NCBI GenBank assembly: GCA_963814875.1
Contig: CAWFFJ010000022.1
Span: forward strand, 248,001 to 312,000
DNA from: CAVSIS01 sp963814875
GTDB lineage: Bacteria; Acidobacteriota; Thermoanaerobaculia; Thermoanaerobaculales; Sulfomarinibacteraceae
Reading direction: 5' to 3'
DNA: 64,000 nt
The first letter of the stretch is position 1; the number at the start of each line of letters is the position of its first letter. The notes beneath the pieces were generated by a model, which was not told the origin of the DNA, ran no database searches, and was given only the letters and a program-made list of their open reading frames with translations. The position numbers were made by a program, and so were the translations under genes. Positions 26,659 to 35,206 of this stretch are shown one piece after another.

Positions 26659-28269
26659 ATGATCCGAAAGGTCGTATTGCAGAACTTCAAACGATTCCGA
26701 TCGAGCGCGATCGAGTTCAGGCCCGGGCTGAACATCCTGGTCGGCGACAACGAGTCAGGGAAGTCGACACTACTCGAAGCTATCAACCTCTGTCTCACTA
26801 AACGAGTGAATAGCAGGTTCTTCGAGTCCGAGTTCTCACACCACTTCATAACGCAGGCGGCGATTGGTGAGTACCTGGAGGCCGTCCAAGCAGGCGACAG
26901 GCCCCAGCCGCCCGGGTTGGTGGTTGAAGTCTACTTTGAGGACGAGCAGGCCTTAGCCAAACTGAAGGGGGAGAACAACTCGCAACGCGAGGATGCACCC
27001 GGCTACAGGCTGCGCGCGGCACTCGACCCCGACTTCGCAGATGAGTACAAGGCCTTCCTCGACACGCCCGCCGAGATCAAGACAGTCCCGACCGAGTTCT
27101 ACCGGGTCGATTGGACTGATTTTGCCGGGCAGCCGGTAAACGTCCGCGCCGTGCGTGTCAAGGCGTCGCTGATTGACGCGTCGCGCATCCGGCTGCAAAG
27201 CGGTGCGGACTACCACCTCCAGAAGATCATCGCCGAGACCCTCGATAGCAAGCAGCAAGCCCAGTTGGCTCGCAGCTACCGCTTGCATCAGGAGCGATTC
27301 GCCGCCGACGCTGCGATTGGGGCCGTGAACGACGCACTGGCTGGCAAGAGAGGGGACGTCACCGAGAAGTCGCTGACGATGGAGATCGACACATCTGGGC
27401 CCCACGCCTGGGAGTCGGCGCTCGCCCCGCACCTTGACCGACTGCCCTTCCGCTTCTCCGGAAGCGGCGAACAGAACCGCCTCAAGATCCTGCTGGCGCT
27501 CGCACGCAAGCTCGAGGACTCGCACGTGATCCTCATCGAGGAACCCGAGAACCACCTGTCATTCGCGAACTTGAACAACCTAGTCGACCGGGTCGCGGCT
27601 CAAGGCGAGGGGAGGCAGCTTATTGTGGCGACCCACAGCTCCTACGTGGTGAACAAGCTGGGTCTCGACCAGCTGATGCTCCTCGGTGAGGGTGACACGA
27701 CCACGCGTCTGGGGGCGTTGCCGTCTGGTACCCAGGAGTATTTCAGGAAGCTCGCAGGCTACGACACGCTCCGTCTGGTACTCGCCAGAAAGGTCGTACT
27801 CGTCGAGGGCCCGAGCGACGAGTTGATCTTCCAGCGTGCCTACAGAGACCGACATCGCCGACGTGCCCTCGCGGACGGTATCGACGTCATCTCCGTTCGC
27901 GGACTCTCCGCGAAGCGTTTCCTTGATCTGGCTGTACCGCTTCAACGGACTTGCGTGGTCGTCGCTGACAACGACGGTGATCACGTCAGTAAGGTCGACA
28001 AGCGGTACGCCGATTACACCGTCCACGGCTTCATCACGGTAGTCCGCAGTGAAGACGACTCCCTCACTACTCTGGAACCCCAGCTCCTGGCTTCGAATGG
28101 CTTGCAGCGCATCAGTTCGATCTTGGATAGGTCTTTCGCCACGGGCGACGAGTTTCTCGTCTACGCGAACGAGCACAAGACCGAAGTTGCCCTGGCGTTT
28201 CACGACACGCTTGAACCTGTGACGTGGCCGCCGTACGTCGAGGAAGCGATCGATGCCCTCGCCGGGTAG
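26659..28269 (+). CDS. gajA: GajA-like OLD-family ATPase/TOPRIM nuclease (Gabija)
   Basis: 536 residues. The ATG at 26659 follows AGGAGGG. The N-terminal ABC-type ATPase has Walker A VGDNESGKST (about residue 34), a signature-like FSGSGEQNRLKILLALA, Walker B VILIEEPENHLS and H-loop LIVATHSSYV. The C-terminal TOPRIM nuclease has VLVEGPSDE (metal Glu) and VVADNDGDH (DxD). This is the class 2 OLD arrangement of Gabija GajA, which nicks or cuts phage DNA when nucleotide pools fall. A UvrD-like helicase overlaps the 3' end by 17 bp, as in Gabija operons. Slightly shorter than the 578-residue B. cereus GajA. Base composition is visibly less G+C-rich than neighbours, fitting transfer. Confidence 0.88.
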   Translation: MIRKVVLQNFKRFRSSAIEFRPGLNILVGDNESGKSTLLEAINLCLTKRVNSRFFESEFSHHFITQAAIGEYLEAVQAGDRPQPPGLVVEVYFEDEQALAKLKGENNSQREDAPGYRLRAALDPDFADEYKAFLDTPAEIKTVPTEFYRVDWTDFAGQPVNVRAVRVKASLIDASRIRLQSGADYHLQKIIAETLDSKQQAQLARSYRLHQERFAADAAIGAVNDALAGKRGDVTEKSLTMEIDTSGPHAWESALAPHLDRLPFRFSGSGEQNRLKILLALARKLEDSHVILIEEPENHLSFANLNNLVDRVAAQGEGRQLIVATHSSYVVNKLGLDQLMLLGEGDTTTRLGALPSGTQEYFRKLAGYDTLRLVLARKVVLVEGPSDELIFQRAYRDRHRRRALADGIDVISVRGLSAKRFLDLAVPLQRTCVVVADNDGDHVSKVDKRYADYTVHGFITVVRSEDDSLTTLEPQLLASNGLQRISSILDRSFATGDEFLVYANEHKTEVALAFHDTLEPVTWPPYVEEAIDALAG

Positions 28270-29344
28270 GGTCATCATCGCTGCAGCCGGCTCCGGTAAG
28301 ACCCAAATACTGGTGGATGAAGCGCTAGCCAACCCATCGAGGCGGGTCTTGATCACAACCTACACGCGCGAGAACCTCAGGGAAGTCGAGGCACGCCTTT
28401 GGGGCGCAAGTCAGGGAATAGAGCACGGCACCACTGCCATGACGTGGTTCGAGTTCCTGCTCCGCGATGGCATCAAACCATATCAGGCGTACAAGACGAG
28501 CATCGGGCGCATCCGTTCGATCAACTTCCGAACTCGTAGGCAGCAGTCCTCGCTGCGCTGGGTCCGGAAAGCGGACTTTGAACGCTACTTCCTCGACTCC
28601 GAGAACGACGTTTACCAAGACGCGGTCTCTGACCTTGTGTGTCTGCTCGACAGAGACTCCGGCGGTAAGGTTGTAGCTCGCCTCGCTGCGTGCTACGACG
28701 CTATCTACATCGACGAGATGCAGGATCTCGCCGCCTACGATCTGGATCTCTTGGAGCGCCTGCTAGGCACCGGAATTCAGGTGATAGCGGTCTGCGACCC
28801 GCGGCAGGCTGTGTACTCGACGAACACCGGACCGCGTTACCGACAGTACCGTCGTTCCAGGATCGTGAAGTGGATTGAAGCTCAGGAGGGTGCTGGCAGA
28901 CTCGGGGTCGAGGCGTTGGTGGAGTGTCACCGTTGCAACCAACCAATCTGCGATTTCGCAGATGCTCTCTATCCAGACCTACCAAGGACGTGTTCTCGAA
29001 ACGTCGCCGACGTTCGTGATGGAGGTGTCTACCTGGTCGATCCCGGTGACCTCGACAGCTATCGTGCGGCCTACTCCCCCCAAGAGCTTCGATGGAGCAA
29101 GGCGACGGCGCCTCGTTCGGAAAAGGCGCTGAACTTCGGCCAGGTGAAAGGCGCCACCTTCGACCGGGTCCTCATCCACGCCACCAAGCCAATGACTGCC
29201 TATTTGGAGGGTGGGGTATCGCTTGCTGACGAGGCGCGATCAAAGTTCTACGTCGCGGCGACGCGGGCCAGATACAGCGTGGCGATTGTCCCGAATCGAA
29301 AGATCGCCCAGAGCTCAGTGCCATATTGGAGCCCCTCAGAGTAG
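28253..29344 (+). CDS. gajB: GajB-like UvrD/PcrA superfamily 1 helicase (Gabija)
   Basis: 363 residues. Superfamily 1 motifs in order: I VIIAAAGSGKTQIL, Ia ITTYTREN, II YIDEMQDL, III VCDPRQAVYSTN, IV ECHRCNQPI, V NFGQVKGATFDRVLIH, VI KFYVAATRARYSV. It is shorter than B. cereus GajB (about 495 residues); much of the 1B/2B insertions appears to be missing. GajB is thought to sense DNA ends and activate GajA. It overlaps gajA by 17 bp. Its stop is only 40 bp from the opposing end of the truncated avd gene. Confidence 0.87.
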   Translation: MPSPGRVIIAAAGSGKTQILVDEALANPSRRVLITTYTRENLREVEARLWGASQGIEHGTTAMTWFEFLLRDGIKPYQAYKTSIGRIRSINFRTRRQQSSLRWVRKADFERYFLDSENDVYQDAVSDLVCLLDRDSGGKVVARLAACYDAIYIDEMQDLAAYDLDLLERLLGTGIQVIAVCDPRQAVYSTNTGPRYRQYRRSRIVKWIEAQEGAGRLGVEALVECHRCNQPICDFADALYPDLPRTCSRNVADVRDGGVYLVDPGDLDSYRAAYSPQELRWSKATAPRSEKALNFGQVKGATFDRVLIHATKPMTAYLEGGVSLADEARSKFYVAATRARYSVAIVPNRKIAQSSVPYWSPSE

Positions 29345-29384
29345 CGTCGGCGGCCCTTGCCCCTAGGATGTCGCCCAGCTGCAA

Positions 29385-29669
29385 CTACTTCCGAGATTCT
29401 GGATGTACCGTCAAGTCCTGGGCTCGCTGCAGCCCGAGGTTTGCGCGCTCGAGCACATCCGCCTTGTCGCGGGAGTAGGCCGCCGCGACCGGCGCCTCGA
29501 GCACGTCGAGAGCGGCGCCCGCGAGGCGGTCTCCCTCCGTGAAGCGCTGGCTGCGGGGGCAACGTTCAATGTGCCGCATCAGCCAAAGCACGAGGTCGTA
29601 GCACTTCTGAACCGCCACCGCAGGCCGAGGGCGGCTGGTTTCCGGCTCGCCGACCCGAGGGTCAGGCAT
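29385..29669 (-). pseudogene. avd: truncated Avd (diversity-generating retroelement accessory protein)
   Basis: 94 residues. The ATG at 29669 follows GGGAGGT. The sequence KCYDLVLWLMRHIERCPRSQ, RFTEGDRLAGAALDVLEA and AAYSRDKADVLERANLGLQR is the Avd four-helix-bundle pattern. Family members run to about 115-130 residues and finish with a fourth helix and a GR.LGGW-like tail. Here homology ends after RAQDL and a foreign TVHPESRK leads to the stop. Avd pentamers bind the DGR reverse transcriptase and its RNA. The gene sits 37 bp after the variable-protein gene, the normal DGR order, but no template repeat or reverse transcriptase follows. Confidence 0.8.
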
Positions 29670-29706
29670 ACCGACCTCCCTGAATCATGTGTAAGGGGGC
29701 AACGGA

Positions 29707-32700
29707 TCAGGGGGCATCGGGCACGTCCCGCGCACAACGAAAACCGAAAGCGCTGAACCTGCCCCCGGCGAAGCTCCTGAGGCGAAACGCACAGCGCGCA
29801 ACCGACCGGTCGAAGTCGAAGGAACCGCCGCGCAATGAGATCAGATCCAGAGAACCTGGCGCGGTCACTGACTTCCTGAGATCGTCTTCCCCCCCTGGAG
29901 TCGAGGTCCACTCCCAGACGTTGCCGGCCGCACCGCGGAGGCCAAACGGGGAGACGTTCCGGTTCTCGGCGCGCGAGCCGAGGTTGTCGAGCGCCCAGTC
30001 GCGCTCGACGACCGCAAGGTCGTCCCTCCAGGCGCATCCCCACGGCCAGCGACGGCCGCGTAGCCCGCGCGCCGCCTTCTCCCACTCGGCCTCAGTGGGA
30101 AGCCGGTAGGGCCCGTCGCACGAACCCGTGTGCGTGCCATTGAGCCACCGGCAGTAGGCCGCAGCCTCGAACCAGCTCACATCGACAACCGGCCGATTGA
30201 CCAGCCGGAGCTGCTCCTCCCACTCCCACGGCGTCGTACGGTCGCCGAGGGCCTCGCGTCCCGCGGCCCTGAACGGCTTCCACTCGTCTCTATCAAGGTC
30301 GTAACCGTCGCCGAGAAAGCGCGCGAAGGCCGCCACCGTCACCGGGTCGCGGGCGATCCAGACGGGCCTCTCGAACACCACGGCTCGGACCTCGCGCTCG
30401 TCGGCGTGGATGACGTCGCCGGCAACGAAGGGCACGGCCGGCACGAGCACCCAGGACTCGGCATGGCCCGTACTGCCGAGGTGACCGCCTGCACGAGGGA
30501 GCGAGCCTTGCCCCGCTCCCCAGGCCAATGGTCGACGACCCTCCACGCACGACCGTTCTCGGAGGCTCGCAGACCGTGCTCGAGTTGCGCCCCCCCTGGC
30601 GCAGTTTCGAGTTGGGCGGCGATAACGCACTGCTCAGCCGGCCAGGCGATCACGGTGAAGGCCTCGGGTCGTTTCCGCGTCTGCCGCCACACCGGGTCGC
30701 GGGCGAGCGCCGGCGCAGACTCCTCGAGCCGCGTCGCCTCGTCATTGGCCCAAACATCGAGAGACTCTGCATCGACGTCGATCAGCGCATCGCGAAGCGC
30801 CAGGGCGAGGCTCGGGTAGGTAGGGTTCCAGCCCTCCGGCACGCCCTCAAGAATGCCCGCGAGGTCTCCAACCAGCGCCCGCAGCACCTCGAGTCGTCGG
30901 CCGAAGGGCACCTCGATCTCCCGGTCGTGCGCCATCACCGCCGCCAGGTGCCCCGGCAGCTCCTCGGTGAAGGCTGCCTTCCGCAGCTCGGCGATGAACT
31001 CACCCGGCCCACGCTCGGCAAGCCGGCGAACCAGGCCGCGGGCGGCGAGGTGCTCCTGGAAAGGAAAGGCAGCGAAGCGCCAGCGGTTCTTGACGTCGAC
31101 GTCGAGAATGCCGGTGGCTCGCAGCACCGCGTCCGCACCGCCGTTCGATGCGACCAGCTCTTGCAGAGTGTCGTCCCCCGCTGTCTTGACGTACTCGCTG
31201 AGAAGACCCCGGACTTCCCCGCCGCCAGCCACGCTGCACTGGCCGCGAGGCGCTCGAGGGTGGTGAGGCAATGCCGAGCCATCTCGTCCGCGTCGCTGCC
31301 GAGGCGGACGAGGCCTACTGCAAGACACACCCGCACCAGCGGCGGCAGGAACGCTTGCATGAGGCCAGCCGCGTCTCCGGGCAGCTCGCCCTCGTCGATC
31401 GCCGCCACCGCGACCGCCGCCATCAGGTACAGCGGCCGTGCCAGCAGCTCGGCCAGCCGCCCCGAGCCGCCCTCAAGGATGCCTCGGAGGTCGGCGAGGC
31501 GTGCATCCGGTATCAGCCCACTGAAACGGCTCACCAGCTCGAGTTGCCGGTCGCGGTCGAGGGGCTCCAGGGTCAGGGAGACGCGGTCGAAACGTGGTAT
31601 CTCGCCCCAGCAATCCCCTTCCGCCTGGGCACGACCGGCGAGGATGGCCGTCGCCCCGGGATGCCCGGCCACGATCCGGAGAGCCTCCTTCGCCGCCTTC
31701 CGCCCCCTCGTCGCCGAAACCTCGTCGAAGCTGTCGAGGAGCAGCACGAGGCTCACGCCGTGGGCGCCGGCGAGCGAGGTTGCGAGCAGCGCTGGCGCAT
31801 GACTGAAACGCTCTCTCAGAACGTCGAGAAGTGCGCCGTCCAGATCCGGCAGGCGCAGGTAGACCGGGACCGCACGCCTGCTGCCTTCAGCCAGCTCAGA
31901 CAGCAGGTGCTCTCCGGTGCGCCTCAGCTCCGTGGACTTCCCGCTCCCTGGGGCGCCGGTCAGCGTGACCAGCCGATGTGAGAGGAACCCGAGGAGGGGC
32001 GGCAGACGTGCCTCATCCGCCGGCGGGCGTGACGTGCTCGGCGTCCGATGGCGTGAGACTTCGTCCAACCCCGCGGGCTCGCCCCACTCCCTCACGTTGG
32101 GCCTGACGCCTGCACGAACGTAGAGCTGCCTGATGGGAGGCAGCTTGAGGTCACCCGCCTCCTCCCGCAGCAGTCGCTCGATGCGCGCCTGGAGCCCGCC
32201 CTCCAGCTCCTTCGCCTCCACTCGGCAATAGGTATCGACTGCAGCGGCCAGCTCGCCATAGGTGGCGGAGGGGGTCAGCAGGCGCCGGCCGGCGAGCTGC
32301 TCGTTGGTGAGCTTGAGCTCTGCGCGGATTCCATCGAGCTTGCGCGCGAGACCCTTCGCCGCCGCATCGATGTTCGCCTTGATTTCGGACAGTGCCGCGA
32401 GATGCATCTCTTTCGGGAGCACTTCGCGAAGCTCGCTGGCGATGTGCCCGAGGAACTCCGCCACCACGAGCTGTAGCGCCTGGCGGCCGTGATCCTCGAC
32501 CTGGAACCCGAGGTGGTTCCTGGCAAACTCCACGACCGCCTCGACCCCTGGCGACCGTCGGCGCGGCGTCCGCGGCCTCGCTGAAGATGGCGGCGATCCA
32601 CCTGAGGTAGGTTTCGGCCTGCTCACGGGTGAGGTTGTCCCCAAGCCGCCGCTCGTCGAGAGACCGGATTGTCCCGTCGTTTGCCGCTCTGCCGCACAGC

Positions 32701-32932
32701 TCGAGGAAGTCCGCGAACAGCTCCACGATCCCGGCAGGCACCGAGCGGCCGTCGCTGTACAGCGCCTCCTGAGCGGCGCGCCGGCCTTTTCCACCGCGGC
32801 GGCGACCTTCTCCCGCTCCTCGCGCTCGCGATCGTCCTTCTTCTTCCACTCGAAGAACTCGGCCAGCCCCTTCCGGCACGTGTGGTCGAAGAGCCAGTAC
32901 CCCGCCGCCACAGCGGCGGTCTCGATCAGCAC
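29707..32932 (-). pseudogene. NACHT NTPase - FGE/C-type-lectin DGR variable protein, four apparent frameshifts
   Basis: Pieces in three frames join into one protein of about 1075 residues. GTG start at 32932 with GGAGG. N-terminus: one membrane helix (MLIETAAVAAGYWLFDH) and a charged coil. A helical region follows (IVELFADFLELCGRAAND, then RNHLGFQVEDHGRQALQLVV). The NACHT/STAND module has Walker A LTGAPGSGKSTELRR and Walker B LVLLLDSFDEVS. Next is a helical arm (RWRFAAFPFQEHLAARGLV). The C-terminal formylglycine-generating-enzyme-like fold reads WVLVPAVPFVAGDV, RLPTEAEWEKAARG, GAAGNVWEWTS, LRGGSFDF, FGFRCARD. Frame changes fall near 32780, 32545, 31208 and 30470, two of them at runs of four C. 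NACHT sensors with hypervariable FGE/CLec tails are known DGR targets. It may be a decayed gene or sequencing error; the fold order is clear. Confidence 0.75.
29737..29823 (-). other. candidate DGR variable region (VR) at the 3' end of the NACHT-FGE gene
   Basis: The C-terminal GGSFDFDRSVARCAFRLRS and FAGGRFSAFGFR aligns with DGR lectin-fold VRs, where Asn (AAC) template codons become NNC. Observed codons at expected variable positions include TTC, GAC, TTC, CTC, AGC, TTC, GCC, TTC, AGC and GCT, nearly all NNC or NNT. A 6-bp inverted repeat CCCTGA / TCAGGG (29678-29683, 29707-29712) follows, resembling the hairpins after some VRs. Confidence 0.6.
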
Positions 32933-33118
32933 CGGTCAACCTCCAGGCCGGAGCACCGGCATGCCGTTGGTCCTGAGATTCGTTCCCCTGATGTCCATTC
33001 CCGCGGGCCTGAACTCATGATGCCACGAAACAGTCAGACGAGCGAGTCAGGTCACCGATCACAGTGTGCAGAGCGCCGCTTCTGATGAAGCTCTCTGCTC
33101 AGCTCCGGCGCTCGCCCC

Positions 33119-33517
33119 TCACCTGCCTTCACTCCGGCTCTCTGCCCGCAGCAGCCCATAGATCAGACCGCCCACCCGATCCGCATGACCGAGAACTTGG
33201 CTGGGGACCTTGACGCCCCTCGCTGTCAAGAGCAGCAGATCGCTCTGCACCTCCTGATTCTCGGCATACGCCGCTTCGAGGTGCTGGTATCGATTCCCAA
33301 GCGTTCGCCCGCTCGCCTCTGACAACCTCAGCACTGAGTTGTCGGCGGCGCGAACGAGGTGATCTCGCAGATGTGACAGACCGCGTGGGAACACCAGCTG
33401 GGCGATCTTCGCGGGCAGCTCGACAGCGAGCTCCAGCGCGAGCAGCTTGGCGCGGCCCCGAGGCAGGACACGGTTGAACGTTCGTGGCTGTCTGGACGGG
33501 GGAGTGTGCTGGCTCAT
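33119..33517 (-). CDS. four-helix-bundle protein (S23/IVP-like)
   Basis: 132 residues, ATG at 33517. Helices include LLALELAVELPAKIAQLVFP, GLSHLRDHLVRAADNSVLRL, RYQHLEAAYAENQEVQSDLL and VLGHADRVGGLIYGLLR, the pattern of the S23 ribosomal/23S intervening-sequence protein family (TIGR02436). That family shares its fold with Avd. It lies about 190 bp upstream of the NACHT-FGE gene on the same strand. Function unknown; such proteins probably bind nucleic acid. It may be part of the DGR cassette or an unrelated neighbour. Confidence 0.7.
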   Translation of the reverse strand: MSQHTPPSRQPRTFNRVLPRGRAKLLALELAVELPAKIAQLVFPRGLSHLRDHLVRAADNSVLRLSEASGRTLGNRYQHLEAAYAENQEVQSDLLLLTARGVKVPSQVLGHADRVGGLIYGLLRAESRSEGR

Positions 33518-33699
33518 ACCTGCCCACAAGGCGGTCGGTGGCCGGCTGTCAGGGGCGGCCGTAGGCCGCGAGCGAAGCGAGCCTGCCCTTGACTGCCGGA
33601 CGCCGGCCGCCTACGCCCTGAGCTGAGCCAGCACGCTCCCCGTCCGGACAGCTCGGGCACAACGCTCACCTGCGCCCCCGTCCGGTCCGGGTGCCGAAC

Positions 33700-34200
33700 A
33701 AACGAGTCCGGGCTGCGAGCGGCCGGCGGCAGGGGCCGGGGTCGGGCGCACAACGAGAGCGCGTCGAAGATCGCGACCCCGATCCCGCCGCCTGCTGCCT
33801 GCTGCCTGATCCCGGATGCAGAGCGCTGCCTCCGGCACGGCGTTCGGGCGAAGAACTGGCGTCACAGCCAGCCACCACCGATCCCGACATCCGGGCCGCG
33901 GGCGGCCGGCCGCAGGGTGCGGGAGCCGGGGTCGGCTCAACAACGCGAGCGCGTCGAAGATCGCGACCCCGATCCCGCCGCCGCTTCCAGCGACCGACCC
34001 TGGGTTCACGCAGGGGCTTCGGCAGACCCAGGCCCAGCACGTTCGCCGCACCCGGCCACCAGCGATCCTGACATCCGGGCTGCGGACCGCAGGGCGCGGG
34101 CCGCAGGGGCCGGGTGTCGGGTCCATAGCGCGACCGCGTCGAAGATCGCGACCCCGATCCCGCCGCCCGCTGCCTGCTGCCTGAACCCGGACTTCAACCA
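33700..34200. repeat. three diverged tandem copies of a ~188-bp GC-rich repeat
   Basis: Three copies share a nearly identical 33-34 bp core beginning CGCGTCGAAGATCGCGACCC and ending CCCGCCGCC, at 33759-33791, 33950-33982 and 34135-34167 (spacing 191 and 185 bp). Around it, ATCC.GACATCCGGGC and CGCAGGG.GCGGG also recur. The whole 33530-34265 gap shows no convincing gene. Confidence 0.8.
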
Positions 34201-34243
34201 GCACAGCGCCGCTCGATCCCTGCGATGGCTCTCACTGGTCCTG

Positions 34244-34265
34244 CGATGGCTTGGTGTCTTGGTGG
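34244..34265. repeat. inverted arm of the ACCACCAAGACAC-type repeat at a gene end
   Basis: GATGGCTTGGTGTCTTGGTG plus GT ends directly on the stop codon of the minus-strand spermidine-synthase-like gene (34266). CTGCGATGGCT is also directly repeated at 34220-34230 and 34241-34251. The same placement is seen at bcp. Confidence 0.5.
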
Positions 34266-35144
34266 TCAAGACCGGCTGCAGCCTGGCCGGCGCGCGAGGT
34301 AGATCTCGTGGCAAGGACCGCGGGTGCCCGGCCGGGCCATCGTCTCGTGACGGTTCACCTCGAGGCCGGCGCTTGCCAGCCTGCGCTCGAAGCCCTCGTC
34401 GGGGGACGCGGACCACAGGGCGAGCACGCCGCCGGCGGCAAGGGCGTCGTGCAGGTGCTCCACCCCGCGGTGATCGTAGAGGCGGCGGTTGGTCTCGAGC
34501 GTGAGAGGCTCGGGGCCATTGTCGACGTCGAGGAGAATCGCGTCGAAGGGACCGCCAAGAGGCCTGGCCGGGACCCCCCCGCGAAGCGAGAGTCGCGAGG
34601 AGGCGCGAGATGCGGCGCCGGAAGGGCGCAGATGTAGTCCTTCTACTTCAAGAACTTCCGGCGCCGCAGATTGCACCTCATTCGCGATTCGCAGCCGTGA
34701 GGAGGCTTCCAGCCGGGCCTCTAGGGTCCGGCTGTGCCCACCGCTGGCGGATGCCTCGATCAGATCGGCCACGTCCATGATCAACGGGCGCACCCGCGCG
34801 TCCTCGAGGGGCCGACCGGCGACATCCGCGAGCGGACCGCGGTTCCATGCCATCACCGCGGGGAAGATCTCGCACACCAGGACCCGGGCCTCGGGAGGCA
34901 GGCAGGACAGGGCGGCGCGCACGGTGAAACCCATCCCCAGGCCGCCGATCAGAACCAAGGGTTGAGGCCGCGACGGCATTGAAGCGCACGCCAGGCGCGC
35001 GAGCTCCTCCTCGGAGCCGTGGGCGCGGCTCGACATCAGCTCCAGGCCGCCGATCCGGATCGTGTAGACGCCTGCGCGCTCGTAGAGCACGAGCTCGTTG
35101 CCGTCGGCGGTCCGCACCTCGCCCAGATTTCGGCTCAGCTCCAC
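34266..35144 (-). CDS. spermidine-synthase-like protein with an in-frame palindromic insertion
   Basis: 292 residues, class I methyltransferase-like fold of the spermine/spermidine synthase family. It has LVLIGGLGMGFTVRAAL (nucleotide loop), VLVCEIFPAVMAWNRG, and FDAILLDVDNGPEPLT (the usual FDAI..D.DNGPE). Between MDVADLIEAS and GPFDAILL lie about 55-65 extra low-complexity residues (for example APEVLEVEGLHLRPSGAAS) that family members lack. They are encoded by a GC-rich insert with a 14-bp inverted repeat. The insert preserves the frame, but whether the product is still active is unknown. Confidence 0.75.
   Translation of the reverse strand: MELSRNLGEVRTADGNELVLYERAGVYTIRIGGLELMSSRAHGSEEELARLACASMPSRPQPLVLIGGLGMGFTVRAALSCLPPEARVLVCEIFPAVMAWNRGPLADVAGRPLEDARVRPLIMDVADLIEASASGGHSRTLEARLEASSRLRIANEVQSAAPEVLEVEGLHLRPSGAASRASSRLSLRGGVPARPLGGPFDAILLDVDNGPEPLTLETNRRLYDHRGVEHLHDALAAGGVLALWSASPDEGFERRLASAGLEVNRHETMARPGTRGPCHEIYLARRPGCSRS
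34611..34668. repeat. palindromic element inside the spermidine-synthase-like gene
   Basis: Perfect 14-bp arms TGCGGCGCCGGAAG (34611-34624) and CTTCCGGCGCCGCA (34655-34668) enclose 30 bp containing a smaller hairpin GTAG-TCCTT-CTAC. It is REP-like and reads through as coding sequence. Confidence 0.85.
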
Positions 35145-35206
35145 GCTCAGTCCCCTGTGAGGCGGCGACCGAGAAGGCGCTCGGGATCGGGTAGCAGCTT
35201 CCCCAT

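Noticed and set aside
33700..34200. CRISPR or coding repeat protein
   Set aside because: Only three copies about 188 bp apart with long diverged flanks; frames through it are low-complexity Arg/Pro-rich shadows.
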